64,000 nucleotides of DNA from Rhodococcus sovatensis (GCF_037327425.1 NZ_CP147846.1:1550001-1614000), one strand, 5' to 3'. Positions 25,585 to 34,866 are shown, counted from the first letter of the stretch. Notes: generated from the letters alone by a model not told the origin. Program-made: numbers and translations.

Positions 25585-26814
25585 ATGACGCCCCCGCACA
25601 ACTACCTCGCCGTAATCAAGGTCGTCGGCATCGGCGGCGGCGGCGTTAACGCGGTCAACCGCATGATCGAACAAGGACTCAAAGGAGTCGAGTTCATCGC
25701 GGTCAACACCGACGCCCAGGCCCTGCTGATGAGCGACGCAGACGTCAAGCTCGACGTCGGTCGCGAACTCACCCGTGGCCTCGGCGCAGGCGCCGATCCG
25801 GAAGTGGGCAGGCGAGCTGCCGACGATCACAAAGACGAGATCGAAGAGGTACTCAAGGGCGCCGACATGGTGTTCGTCACCGCAGGCGAAGGTGGCGGCA
25901 CCGGCACCGGCGGTGCACCGGTGGTGGCCAACATCGCACGCAAGCTCGGAGCGTTGACAGTCGGCGTCGTGACGCGTCCGTTCTCGTTCGAGGGCAAGCG
26001 CCGCGGGGGACAGGCCGATACGGGCATCCAGCAGCTTCGTGAGTCCTGCGACACGCTCATCGTGATCCCGAACGATCGCTTGTTGCAGCTCGGCGACGCA
26101 GCGGTCAGCCTCATGGACGCTTTCCGCAGCGCCGACGAGGTTCTTCTCAACGGCGTACAGGGCATCACCGACCTGATCACCACCCCCGGCCTGATCAACG
26201 TCGACTTCGCCGACGTCAAGGGCGTCATGTCCGGCGCGGGCAGTGCTTTGATGGGCATCGGATCCTCACGCGGTGAGGGTCGCGCGATCAAGGCGGCCGA
26301 ATCGGCGATCAACTCGCCGCTGCTCGAAGCCTCGATGGAAGGCGCCCGCGGCGTCTTGCTGTCGATCGCCGGTGGCTCCGATCTCGGACTGTTCGAAATC
26401 AACGAGGCAGCCTCGCTCGTGCAGGAAGCTGCGCACATCGACGCGAACATCATCTTCGGCACCGTGATCGACGACTCACTCGGCGACGAGGTACGCGTCA
26501 CGGTGATCGCGGCGGGCTTCGATGGTGGAACGCCGACACGTCGCCCGGTCGAGGCCGCTCCGGGTGCCGCGCGCGGATCGATCGGTTCTGCGCGTTCCGG
26601 TGAAGTATCTTCGTCGCGGTCATCCGACAAGTCCGAGTCCGGTGGAGTGTTCCGTGATCCGGTCGGCGCCGGAAGTGCCAGCAGCCTGCCACCCCTGCAG
26701 TCGTCGGGATCGAACGGAGGGTCGAGCAGTCAAGGTAGTGCCGGCCGTCGCGTCCCGGTCACCGAAGACGATGGCGACGACGACGTCGACGTGCCATCGT
26801 TCATGCGTCGCTGA
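25585..26814 (+). CDS. ftsZ: Tubulin-like cell division GTPase FtsZ
   Basis: 409 aa. Polymerises into the Z ring. Seen: IGGGGVNAVNRMI at the N-terminus, the tubulin signature GGGTGTG (residues 103-109), the T7 loop with NVDFADVK and the GSDLGLFEINEAA segment. A variable linker of about 85 residues precedes the conserved C-terminal peptide, here VDVPSFMRR, which binds SepF and FtsW. The ATG follows an AAGGCGAGAG region. It is followed after 6 bp by pgeF. Confidence 0.97.
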   Translation: MTPPHNYLAVIKVVGIGGGGVNAVNRMIEQGLKGVEFIAVNTDAQALLMSDADVKLDVGRELTRGLGAGADPEVGRRAADDHKDEIEEVLKGADMVFVTAGEGGGTGTGGAPVVANIARKLGALTVGVVTRPFSFEGKRRGGQADTGIQQLRESCDTLIVIPNDRLLQLGDAAVSLMDAFRSADEVLLNGVQGITDLITTPGLINVDFADVKGVMSGAGSALMGIGSSRGEGRAIKAAESAINSPLLEASMEGARGVLLSIAGGSDLGLFEINEAASLVQEAAHIDANIIFGTVIDDSLGDEVRVTVIAAGFDGGTPTRRPVEAAPGAARGSIGSARSGEVSSSRSSDKSESGGVFRDPVGAGSASSLPPLQSSGSNGGSSSQGSAGRRVPVTEDDGDDDVDVPSFMRR

Positions 26815-26820
26815 TCGCAG

Positions 26821-27573
26821 ATGCGTTCGATCGACACAACGTCGAATTTCAGGGTTCGTCGAGTAACCACGACCAGGACGGGTGGCGTCTCGGCGCCTCC
26901 GTACGACAGTTTCAATCTCGGTGATCATGTCGGAGACGACCCGGCGGCGGTTGCGACCAATCGAGAACGGCTCGGTCGAGAGATCGGCGTCGGCGTCGAT
27001 CGGTTGGTGTGGATGGAGCAAGTCCACGGCCGCACCGTGACCGTCGTCGACGGACCGGTGACCGAGCCGATCGCGGTCACCGACGCGGTGGTGACGAGGG
27101 TGCGCGATCTGGCACTGGTGGTTCTGTCCGCCGATTGTGTGCCCGTTCTGCTGTCCGACTCCGAAGCCGGTGTCATCGCGGCAGTGCATGCGGGTCGAGT
27201 CGGTGCCCGCATCGGGATCGTGCCGCGTGTGCTCGACGCGATGGTTGCCGAGGGAGCAGTGCTGAACCGAATCGGGGCGTTCCTCGGGCCTGCTGCAAGT
27301 GGGCGACAGTACGAGGTTCCCGCGCACATGCAGGCGGACGTGGAACGGCATCTCCCCGGCAGTGCGAGTACGACGGTCAGGAAAACGCCAGGTCTCGACA
27401 TTCGTGCCGGAATCAGGCGGCAACTCGTCGACGCTGGAGTACCGGCGGTGGCGACGGATCCCCGCTGCACCATCGAGGACCGAACTCTGTTCAGCCATCG
27501 ACGTGGCGCGCCGACCGGCAGGTTGGCCAGCGTGATCTGGATGGACACCGAGCCTGCTTCACTGGAGCCATGA
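26821..27573 (+). CDS. pgeF: YfiH/PgeF-family multicopper polyphenol oxidase-like protein
   Basis: 250 aa of the laccase-domain family found after ftsZ in many Gram-positive bacteria. Members act as purine nucleoside phosphorylases/deaminases or hydrolyse mis-made UDP-MurNAc-L-Ser. The zinc triad is complete: His69 (QVHGR), Cys106 (SADCVP) and His123 (VHAGR). The usual HAGWRG motif is changed to HAGRVG, and the later GPxxxxxxYEV segment lacks its common cysteines. The start ATG 26821 is 6 bp after the ftsZ stop; the stop overlaps yggS by ATGA. Confidence 0.85.
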   Translation: MRSIDTTSNFRVRRVTTTRTGGVSAPPYDSFNLGDHVGDDPAAVATNRERLGREIGVGVDRLVWMEQVHGRTVTVVDGPVTEPIAVTDAVVTRVRDLALVVLSADCVPVLLSDSEAGVIAAVHAGRVGARIGIVPRVLDAMVAEGAVLNRIGAFLGPAASGRQYEVPAHMQADVERHLPGSASTTVRKTPGLDIRAGIRRQLVDAGVPAVATDPRCTIEDRTLFSHRRGAPTGRLASVIWMDTEPASLEP

Positions 27574-28334
27574 CATCCCCTGACAGAGCAGCGCAGATCG
27601 CAACGGCGCTCGCCTCGGTCCGCGAGCGCTTGAGCGCCGCGTGTGCCGCAGCCGGACGCGATCCCGACGACGTGGCATTGCTGCCGGTCACCAAGTACTT
27701 CCCAGCCGCTGATGTCGAGATTCTGTTCGAACTCGGGTGCCGCGATTTCGGCGAATCCAGGGAACAAGAGGCGTCGAGAAAGGTCGACGAACTCGGCGCG
27801 AGCATCGGAACCGAGCCGGTTCGGTGGCACATGATCGGACATCTGCAGCGAAACAAAGCGAAGTCGGTCGCACGCTGGGCATCGTCGATCCATTCGGTGG
27901 ACAGTGAGCGTCTGGTCACTGCACTTCAGAAGGCCGTCGGCCACGCTTTCGAGGTGGGCGAGCGGTCGAGCGAACTCGAAGTGCTCATTCAGGTCAGTCT
28001 CGACGGGGACACACATCGAGGCGGAGTCGAGCGAGAGGATCTCGCTGCGCTGGCGGAGCTCGTCGAAGGCTCGGATGGGTTGAGGCTTGCAGGGTTGATG
28101 GCTGTGCCACCACTCGGAGCGGACCCGGACGCCGCATTCGCAGACCTCGCGGAGATTCACGAGGGTCTGCTGAGTCGACACCCTGATGCGACGGAGCTCT
28201 CAGCGGGCATGACGGGTGATCTCGAGGCAGCGGTGCGACATGGATCGACGTGTGTGCGTGTCGGTACCGCAATACTCGGTTCGCGGCCGATAGCCTCGCC
28301 AGTACAGTCCACGGATCACATCAGTCACAACTGA
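27570..28334 (+). CDS. yggS: PLP homeostasis protein YggS (PLPBP/COG0325)
   Basis: 254-aa single-domain TIM-barrel PLP-binding protein without known catalytic activity, involved in vitamin B6 and amino-acid balance. The PLP lysine is Lys42 in LLPVTKYF. Other family segments are GESREQEA, WHMIGHLQRNKAK and the phosphate-binding SAGMTGDLEAAVRHG, then VRVGTAILG. The ATG overlaps the pgeF stop. The gene is conserved between ftsZ and sepF in actinobacteria. Confidence 0.92.
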   Translation: MTSPDRAAQIATALASVRERLSAACAAAGRDPDDVALLPVTKYFPAADVEILFELGCRDFGESREQEASRKVDELGASIGTEPVRWHMIGHLQRNKAKSVARWASSIHSVDSERLVTALQKAVGHAFEVGERSSELEVLIQVSLDGDTHRGGVEREDLAALAELVEGSDGLRLAGLMAVPPLGADPDAAFADLAEIHEGLLSRHPDATELSAGMTGDLEAAVRHGSTCVRVGTAILGSRPIASPVQSTDHISHN

Positions 28335-28404
28335 CACATCGTGAACCTGGACAGCGGCAGCGCAGAACACGGAACGATCCAGCTTTTGGACGGAAGGTAG
28401 ATCG

Positions 28405-29067
28405 ATGAGCACCCTGCACAAGTTCAAGGCGTACTTCGGCATGGTTCCGCTCGCGGACTACGAAGACGATTACCTCGACGAGCCAGACTCGCACAGGTCT
28501 TCACGCGGGCGTGACCCGTACGGCGATATCGACGATCGCGAGTTCGCCAAGCCGTCGTTCTCGTCCCGTAGGCCTGCTCGCGCGGAACTCGACGAGATGG
28601 ACGACGACTACGACGAGTACGAGGCGCCGAGGTCGGCACCGACGCTCGCTCCGATAGGTGGCCGTGCATCGCGCACACCTTCGATGGCAAGCCGTGGCGC
28701 GTCCACCCGGGGCAACCTGGCCGTCGACACTCGAATGGATGTGCGCGCGGAAACTCGGAGGAGCCCGGTGGTCGACGATGGCGGACCGTTGTCGAAGATC
28801 ACCACGCTACGCCCGCGTGATTACAGCGAAGCTCGCACTATCGGCGAGCGGTTCCGCGACGGAACGCCCGTCATCATGGATCTCGTCGAGATGAGCAACG
28901 CCGATGCAAAGCGCCTGGTCGATTTTGCCGCCGGATTGGCGTTCGCGCTTCGTGGATCGTTCGACAAGGTGGCAACGAAGGTGTTCCTTCTGTCACCGGC
29001 CGATATCGATGTGTCTCCCCAGGAGCGCCGTCGGATCGCCGAGACCGGGTTCTACAGTCAGCAATGA
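28405..29067 (+). CDS. sepF: Cell division protein SepF
   Basis: 220 aa. An N-terminal amphipathic membrane-binding helix (MSTLHKFKAYFGM) is followed by a long acidic and low-complexity linker (about 17-130). The C-terminal SepF domain begins ITTLRPRDYSEAR and contains RLVDFAAGLAFALRG and KVFLLSPADIDVS. SepF anchors FtsZ to the membrane in actinobacteria, which lack FtsA. The ATG has GGAAGG about 6 nt upstream, and about 70 bp separate it from yggS. Confidence 0.93.
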   Translation: MSTLHKFKAYFGMVPLADYEDDYLDEPDSHRSSRGRDPYGDIDDREFAKPSFSSRRPARAELDEMDDDYDEYEAPRSAPTLAPIGGRASRTPSMASRGASTRGNLAVDTRMDVRAETRRSPVVDDGGPLSKITTLRPRDYSEARTIGERFRDGTPVIMDLVEMSNADAKRLVDFAAGLAFALRGSFDKVATKVFLLSPADIDVSPQERRRIAETGFYSQQ

Positions 29068-29168
29068 CCGTTGATCGACGCGTTGACCCATATCGGCTCG
29101 ATCGAACTGAGCAGGCCTCTGACCTGGTCGCTTTGATCGAGCCGATCTTTTCGGGCAGAGTATGACCT

Positions 29169-29456
29169 GTGGCCTTGTTCGCGGTGATCTACTTCATACT
29201 GTTCATTTTCTGGCTTCTGCTCATCGGCCGCATCATCGTCGAATTCATCAGAACGTTCGCGCGAGATTGGCGCCCGTCGGGAATTGTCGTGATATTGCTC
29301 GAAGCGATATTCACGGTGACCGATCCGCCCGTCAAGCTGCTGAGACGGCTGATTCCGCCGGTGAATCTCGGCGGGGTTCGACTCGATCTGTCGATCATGG
29401 TTCTGCTCTTCGGGGTATTCATCCTGATGACTGTGGTGCGGGGTTTGGGATCGTGA
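29169..29456 (+). CDS. YggT-family membrane protein
   Basis: 95 aa with two hydrophobic segments (about residues 3-25 and 72-92) around a loop holding the family motif TDPPVKLLRRLIPPVNLGGVRLDLS, here split over residues 50-75. YggT proteins lie between sepF and divIVA/wag31 in most Gram-positive bacteria and are linked to division or osmotic stress, mechanism unknown. The start is GTG 29169. Confidence 0.9.
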   Translation: MALFAVIYFILFIFWLLLIGRIIVEFIRTFARDWRPSGIVVILLEAIFTVTDPPVKLLRRLIPPVNLGGVRLDLSIMVLLFGVFILMTVVRGLGS

Positions 29457-29617
29457 ACACAATGTCATTGCCGAAAGACCTCGTCGGACGTGTGCGACCA
29501 GCGCGACCGATGTGACAGAATGGACGCCAGTTACAGTTTGATTGTTCCGGTTCGTGCGGAATGGGATATAACTGAATGCTTGCTCTACCGCCCTAAGATG
29601 CGTGAAGGGATCCTTCC

Positions 29618-30469
29618 ATGCCGCTGACTCCAGCTGATGTGCACAATGTCGCGTTCAGCAAGCCGCCTATCGGTAAGCGCGGCTACAACGAAGACGAGGT
29701 GGATGCATTCCTCGATCTCGTCGAGCAAGAGTTGTCGCGATTGATCGAGGAGAACGCCGACCTGCGCCAGCGGGTCGGGGAGCTCGACCAGGAACTTGCC
29801 GATGCGAAGAGCTCCGCCCGCCAGGGTGGCGCGCAGCAGGCTGCTCCAATCCAGCAGAAGGCTCCCGAGCCGCAGCGCCCTGTCGAGCCGCCGAAGCCGG
29901 CGCCGGTAGTAGCGCCCGCTCCGGTCGCTGCTGCAGCGCCCTCGCAGAGTGGCGACTCCAACATGCAGGCCGCGAAGATCCTGGGTCTCGCCCAGGAAAT
30001 GGCAGACCGGCTCACCAACGACGCGAAGACCGAGTCGGAGCAGCTACTCGGAAACGCTCGCACCAACGCCGAGCGTCTGGTGACGGATGCACGTACGCGG
30101 TCCGAGGCCATGGTGTCCGATGCCCGCCAGAAGTCCGAGTCGCTGTTGTCGGACGCGCAGACGCGATCCGAGACCCAGCTGCGTCAGGCCAAGGAGAAGG
30201 CCGATGCTCTCCAGGCAGATGCCGAGCGCAAGCACACCGAGATCATGGCGACCATCAACGAGCAGCGTTCAGTGCTCGAGGGGCGTATCGAGCAGCTCAA
30301 GACGTTCGAGCGCGAATATCGTGTGCGACTCAAGTCGTACCTGGAATCCCAGCTCGAAGAACTGGAGAATCGCTCGTCCGCTCTGCCGGTCGACAATGGT
30401 TCCGACAACTTCAGCCAGAACGACCAGTCCTCCGGATACAGCCAGTCGTATGCCAAGGGAAACAACTGA
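29618..30469 (+). CDS. wag31: Polar growth protein Wag31 (DivIVA)
   Basis: 283 aa. The N-terminal DivIVA lipid-binding domain (PLTPADVHNVAFSKPP, RGYNEDEVDAFLD) with an Arg/Phe tip is followed by a Pro/Ala-rich linker (about 80-108). The C-terminal half is a long coiled coil rich in Glu, Arg, Ala and Gln (about 115-255), then a Ser/Gln-rich tail. Wag31 marks the poles and directs peptidoglycan insertion, and is essential in relatives. It is separated by 161 bp from the preceding gene and probably has its own promoter; TAAGAT at 29594-29599 is a -10 candidate. Confidence 0.95.
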   Translation: MPLTPADVHNVAFSKPPIGKRGYNEDEVDAFLDLVEQELSRLIEENADLRQRVGELDQELADAKSSARQGGAQQAAPIQQKAPEPQRPVEPPKPAPVVAPAPVAAAAPSQSGDSNMQAAKILGLAQEMADRLTNDAKTESEQLLGNARTNAERLVTDARTRSEAMVSDARQKSESLLSDAQTRSETQLRQAKEKADALQADAERKHTEIMATINEQRSVLEGRIEQLKTFEREYRVRLKSYLESQLEELENRSSALPVDNGSDNFSQNDQSSGYSQSYAKGNN

Positions 30470-30553
30470 CGATCGTCTGCCCCGCGCGCAATGCGTGACG
30501 GCGCACCCTGGGTCTGACGACCGCCGCAAGGCGTATTCGGAACGAGGAGTGGC

Positions 30554-30724
30554 GTGCTTGTCCTGACGTTGGGCGCGGCAGCAGTTGGGTTCGCGCTGCT
30601 GGTCATCTCATTGATGACCGGGTCGGTGCTGTGGGCTTGGGGATGCATTGCCGTGTGCGTCGTTGGAGCTGTGCTGCTGTTGGCAGGCGCTCTGATGGGG
30701 CGCAAGACACCGCCCGAGCAGTAG
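30554..30724 (+). CDS. Small two-helix membrane protein after wag31
   Basis: A 56-codon ORF starting GTG 30554 with GAGGAG about 5 nt upstream. The product is almost wholly two hydrophobic helices (about residues 1-22 and 26-47) joined by a short Trp-containing turn, ending RKTPPEQ. The position immediately after wag31 matches a small membrane protein gene in mycobacteria (Rv2144c-like). Strong RBS, high GC at third positions and hydrophobic design support it as real. Function unknown; it may assist polar growth. Confidence 0.65.
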   Translation: MLVLTLGAAAVGFALLVISLMTGSVLWAWGCIAVCVVGAVLLLAGALMGRKTPPEQ

Positions 30725-30743
30725 AGCAGTTCGGCACGCCCGT

Positions 30744-31022
30744 TAGTATGGGCTGAGAAAACGAGTACAGGTGTCGATCCGGCCATCACCGGGGAGCCTT
30801 CGGAAGAACGGTGCGCGTGTCCAACCAGATGCGCCGACACTCAGTAGAACCGAACGGGTAAGCCCGTCACAGCTGTGCGAGCGGCGTCGGGGTCTCGAAA
30901 GAGAAGTCGGCGCAAGCGGGGTGGTACCGCGGTGCCGGCGTCCCACACGCCGGTTGTCGTCCCCGTGCCGAGTCTGTCCAGTACCGCCTCATGCGTATCG
31001 AGGTGGTCGGCACGGTAGGAGC
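30744..31022 (+). promoter_or_regulatory. T-box leader of ileS (translational type), with promoter
   Basis: The T-box core TGGTACCGCGG is at 30922-30932; its UGGU pairs with the ACCA end of an uncharged tRNA whose discriminator is A, as in tRNA-Ile. The short stem I closes with GTGTCG (30771-30776) and CGACAC (30835-30840), and an isoleucine specifier ATC (30785-30787) lies in the loop of a CCGG/CCGG hairpin. Downstream, CCGTGCCGA (30963-30971) pairs perfectly with TCGGCACGG (31007-31015), and the adjacent TCC/GGA pairing can mask the Shine-Dalgarno TAGGAG (31016-31021). There is no U-tract, so control is of translation. A -10 candidate TAGTAT lies at 30744-30749. Confidence 0.88.
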
Positions 31023-31029
31023 GCCGCAC

Positions 31030-34000
31030 ATGAGTACCGATTCCACGAGCACACCGGCCCCCCGCGACGCGTATCCACTCGTCGACATCGCGGGACCACG
31101 GGCCGGCAGCGTCTCGTTCCCCGAACTCGAGAAGAAAGTTCTCGACGAGTGGGAGGCCGACGGAACCTTCCGCGCGAGCGTGGAGAACCGCGAGGGCGCC
31201 GAGGAATTCGTCTTCTACGACGGGCCACCTTTCGCGAACGGTCTCCCGCACTACGGCCACCTTCTTACCGGGTATGTCAAAGATCTCGTTCCGCGCTTTC
31301 AGACCATGCGAGGCAAGAAGGTCGAGCGCCGGTTCGGCTGGGACTGCCACGGACTGCCCGCTGAACTCGAGGCGGAGAAGCAGCTCGGCATCAAGGACAA
31401 GTCCGAGATCGACGAGATGGGTCTGGCCAAGTTCAACGCCTACTGCAAGCAGTCGGTGCTGCAGTACACCGGCGAGTGGCGTGACTACGTCACCAGGCAG
31501 GCGCGGTGGGTCGACTTCGACAACGACTACAAGACCCTCGACATCGACTTCATGGAGTCGGTCATGTGGGCATTCAAGGCCCTGTACGACAAGGGCCTCA
31601 TCTACCAGGGCTATCGAGTTCTGCCGTACTCCTGGTACGAGCAGACCCCGCTGTCCAACCAGGAAACGCGCCTCGACGACGCGTACAAGATGCGTCAGGA
31701 TCCTGCGGTCACCGTCACGATGCCGCTGGTGGCACCTGGCTCACCCGTAGACGGCGCGAATGCGCTGATCTGGACGACGACCCCATGGACACTGCCGTCG
31801 AATCTGGCGATCGCAGTCAACCCAGAGGTTCACTACGTGCAGGTGCGGGGCACCGACGGAGAGCGGTACGTACTGGCGTCCGCACGTCTGGCCCACTACT
31901 CGCGCGAACTCGGCGAAGAACCGGACGTGCTGTCCGAGCACGCCGGGGCCGATCTCGTCGGACTGACCTATGCGCCGCCGTTCGACTTCTTCCTCGGTCA
32001 CCAGAACGCGCACCGGGTCCTGCAGGCCGATTACGTCACCACCGACTCGGGAACCGGAATCGTGCACCTCGCACCGGCTTTCGGTGAAGAGGACATGGAC
32101 GTCGCGACAGCCAACGGCATCGAGGTGGTGCAACCGCTCGATCCGGGTGGAAAGTTCACCTCCCTCGTTCCGCCGTACGAGGGCCTGATGGTGTTCGACG
32201 CCAACCCCGTCATCATCAAGGACCTGAAGGCATCAGGGCGCCTGCTGCGCCACGAAACGATCGAGCACTCCTACCCACACAGCTGGCGGAGCGGTCAGCC
32301 GTTGATCTACATGGCGGTTCCGTCGTGGTTCGTCGCGGTGACGAAGTTCCGTGACCGGATGGTGGAACTCAACCAGGAGATCACCTGGGTCCCGGAGCAC
32401 ATCAAGGACGGGCAGTTCGGGAAGTGGCTCGAAGGTGCGCGAGATTGGAACATCAGCCGTAATCGTTACTGGGGCAGCCCTATCCCGGTATGGACGTCGG
32501 ACGACCCGGAGTATCCGAGGCTCGACGTCTACGGCAGCCTCGACGAGCTCGAGCGAGACTTCGGTGTGCGGCCGGACGATCTGCATCGTCCGTACATCGA
32601 CGATCTGACGCGTCCGAACCCGGACGATCCGACCGGCAAGTCGATGATGCGTCGGGTGCCCGAGGTTCTGGACTGCTGGTTCGAATCCGGGTCGATGCCG
32701 TACGCGCAGGTGCACTACCCGTTCGAGAACGAAGAGTGGTTCAACGGGACAGCTACGACAGTTGGGCACAATCCGGGCGATTTCATCGTCGAGTACAACG
32801 GGCAGACCCGCGGCTGGTTCTACACGCTGCACGTGCTCGCGACTGCACTGTTCGACCGCCCGGCGTTCAAGACCGTTGCTGCACACGGCATCGTGCTCGG
32901 CGAGGACGGCTTGAAGATGAGCAAGTCCAAAGGCAACTATCCCGACGTAAAGGAAGTCTTCGACCGCGACGGCAGCGATGCCATGCGTTGGTTCCTGATG
33001 TCCTCGCCGATCCTGCGCGGCGGCAACCTGATCGTCACCGAGCAAGGCATCCGCGAGGGTGTGCGCCAGGCGTTGCTTCCGATCTGGAACGCGTGGAGCT
33101 TCCTGCAGTTGTACGCAGGCAAGCCCGGTCAGTGGCGAACCGACTCGCCGAACGTGCTGGACCGGTACGTACTGGCGAAATTGTCGGTGACCCGGGACGC
33201 GATCACCGATGCGCTCGAAGGCAACGACATCGCCGGTGCGTGTGACGAGCTGAGGACCTTCTGCGACGCTCTGACGAACTGGTATGTCCGACGGTCACGT
33301 TCGCGTTTCTGGAGCGAGGACTCCGACGCAATCGACACGCTGCACACGGTGCTCGAAGTATTGACTCGAATTGCCGCGCCGTTGCTTCCGCTCGTCAGCG
33401 AGGTCGTCTGGCGTGGTTTGACCGGTGGACGCTCGGTTCACCTGACGGATTGGCCTGCGGCTTCCGATCTGCCGTCCGATCCCGAGTTGGTCAGTGCGAT
33501 GGACGAAGTGCGTAGCGTGTGCTCGACGGTGTTGGGTTTGAGGAAAGCACAGAACCTGCGTGTGCGGCTGCCCCTGCCGGAGGTGACTGTCGCTGCCGAG
33601 GGCGCCGAGCGGCTGCGTCCGTACGCCGACATCATCGCCGACGAGGTCAACGTGAAGAAGGTCGATCTCACCGACGACGTTGCAGTGCATGGCAAGTTCG
33701 AGCTGGTCGTGAATGCGCGAGCCGCGGGCCCCAGAATCGGCAAGGACGTCCAGAAGGTCATCAAGGCCGTCAAGGCGGGGGAGTGGAGTGAGGACGGATC
33801 CGGTGTCGTCAGCGCTGCCGGTATCGAATTGCTTCCCGCCGAGTTCACTCGCAAGTTGGTTGCTGCCGAACCCGATTCGACGGCTGCACTGCCAGGAAAC
33901 TCCGGTCTTGTGGTCCTCGACTCCAGCGTCACTGCCGAGCTGGAGGCGGAGGGGTGGGCCAAAGACCGCATCCGCGAATTCCAGGAGGCGCGTCGTAGCC

Positions 34001-34191
34001 TGGGGCTGAACGTGTCGGACCGCATCGACATCGTCGTCCGAGTACCGGAAGAACGGCAGGAGTGGCTCGATACTCACCGCGATCTGATCGCAGGAGAGGT
34101 CTTGGCGCTGACGTTGGCCGACGGAGACCCGGGCGTCGATGCGGTGGAGCTCGGAGAGGGCGTGCGGGCGAAGATCAGCCGCGCGACATGA
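31030..34191 (+). CDS. ileS: Isoleucyl-tRNA synthetase
   Basis: 1053-aa class I synthetase charging tRNA-Ile. The HIGH motif appears as HYGH (residues 74-77) and KMSKS at 629-633. The editing CP1 domain contains TTTPWTLPSN. The sequence is of the long, eukaryote-like type with GWDCHGLPAE, and lacks an obvious C-terminal zinc cluster. The ATG 31030 has TAGGAG 8 nt upstream, which the T-box leader can mask; an in-frame ATG at 30991 lies inside the sequestrator and is unlikely. The stop overlaps def. Confidence 0.95.
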   Translation: MSTDSTSTPAPRDAYPLVDIAGPRAGSVSFPELEKKVLDEWEADGTFRASVENREGAEEFVFYDGPPFANGLPHYGHLLTGYVKDLVPRFQTMRGKKVERRFGWDCHGLPAELEAEKQLGIKDKSEIDEMGLAKFNAYCKQSVLQYTGEWRDYVTRQARWVDFDNDYKTLDIDFMESVMWAFKALYDKGLIYQGYRVLPYSWYEQTPLSNQETRLDDAYKMRQDPAVTVTMPLVAPGSPVDGANALIWTTTPWTLPSNLAIAVNPEVHYVQVRGTDGERYVLASARLAHYSRELGEEPDVLSEHAGADLVGLTYAPPFDFFLGHQNAHRVLQADYVTTDSGTGIVHLAPAFGEEDMDVATANGIEVVQPLDPGGKFTSLVPPYEGLMVFDANPVIIKDLKASGRLLRHETIEHSYPHSWRSGQPLIYMAVPSWFVAVTKFRDRMVELNQEITWVPEHIKDGQFGKWLEGARDWNISRNRYWGSPIPVWTSDDPEYPRLDVYGSLDELERDFGVRPDDLHRPYIDDLTRPNPDDPTGKSMMRRVPEVLDCWFESGSMPYAQVHYPFENEEWFNGTATTVGHNPGDFIVEYNGQTRGWFYTLHVLATALFDRPAFKTVAAHGIVLGEDGLKMSKSKGNYPDVKEVFDRDGSDAMRWFLMSSPILRGGNLIVTEQGIREGVRQALLPIWNAWSFLQLYAGKPGQWRTDSPNVLDRYVLAKLSVTRDAITDALEGNDIAGACDELRTFCDALTNWYVRRSRSRFWSEDSDAIDTLHTVLEVLTRIAAPLLPLVSEVVWRGLTGGRSVHLTDWPAASDLPSDPELVSAMDEVRSVCSTVLGLRKAQNLRVRLPLPEVTVAAEGAERLRPYADIIADEVNVKKVDLTDDVAVHGKFELVVNARAAGPRIGKDVQKVIKAVKAGEWSEDGSGVVSAAGIELLPAEFTRKLVAAEPDSTAALPGNSGLVVLDSSVTAELEAEGWAKDRIREFQEARRSLGLNVSDRIDIVVRVPEERQEWLDTHRDLIAGEVLALTLADGDPGVDAVELGEGVRAKISRAT

Positions 34192-34835
34192 CGAACTCGG
34201 CATCGCTGGAGGACGCCGTTCGGGAGCTCCTGTCGGGAGCTCGCGACGGCGTCGTGCCCATCGCGGTTGTCGGTGAGCCGGTTCTTCGGACGCCTGCTGC
34301 GCCGCTGACCGGCCAACTCGAGCGCCGTACCCTCGGTGCATTGATCGAGGTGATGCGCGCGACCATGCACGACGCGCCCGGTGTCGGTCTGGCCGCACCG
34401 CAGATCGGCATTCCGTTGCGTATCGCTGTGGTCGAGGACATGTACGACATCGGCGAGGAGCTTGCACGCACACGTCGGCGAACACCGTTGCCGTTTCGGG
34501 CTCTTGTGAACCCGCTTTATCAGGCGGTCGGCGAGAAGCGTGTGGCTTTCTACGAGGGATGCCTGAGTGTGCCGGGGTATCAGGCGGTGGTCGCGCGAGC
34601 CGAGTCGGTACGACTGCGGTGCTCCAGCGTCGACGGCGTTGAGACGGACGAGGTGTTCCACGGGTGGCCCGCCCGGATCGTTGCGCACGAGACCGACCAT
34701 CTCGACGGCACCGTGTACGTGGACAAGGCAATCACTCGGTCGTTGGCGGCCAACGACGTCTATGCCGAGCTCTGGGCCGAGCCGTCACCGTCTCGTGCGG
34801 CTGCCGCTCTGGATTTCGACCTCGAAGGCATGTGA
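34188..34835 (+). CDS. def: Peptide deformylase
   Basis: 215 aa. Removes the formyl group from nascent N-termini using a metal. The three family motifs are present: GVGLAAPQIG (motif 1), EGCLSVPG (motif 2, metal-binding Cys) and HETDHLDG (motif 3, HExxH). The N-terminal 30 residues are an extension. The ATG overlaps the ileS stop by ATGA, so synthesis is probably linked to ileS expression and thus to isoleucine supply through the T-box. Confidence 0.95.
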   Translation: MTNSASLEDAVRELLSGARDGVVPIAVVGEPVLRTPAAPLTGQLERRTLGALIEVMRATMHDAPGVGLAAPQIGIPLRIAVVEDMYDIGEELARTRRRTPLPFRALVNPLYQAVGEKRVAFYEGCLSVPGYQAVVARAESVRLRCSSVDGVETDEVFHGWPARIVAHETDHLDGTVYVDKAITRSLAANDVYAELWAEPSPSRAAAALDFDLEGM

Positions 34836-34866
34836 CGCGAAACGTGCGCACGGGTATTTTTCGGTT

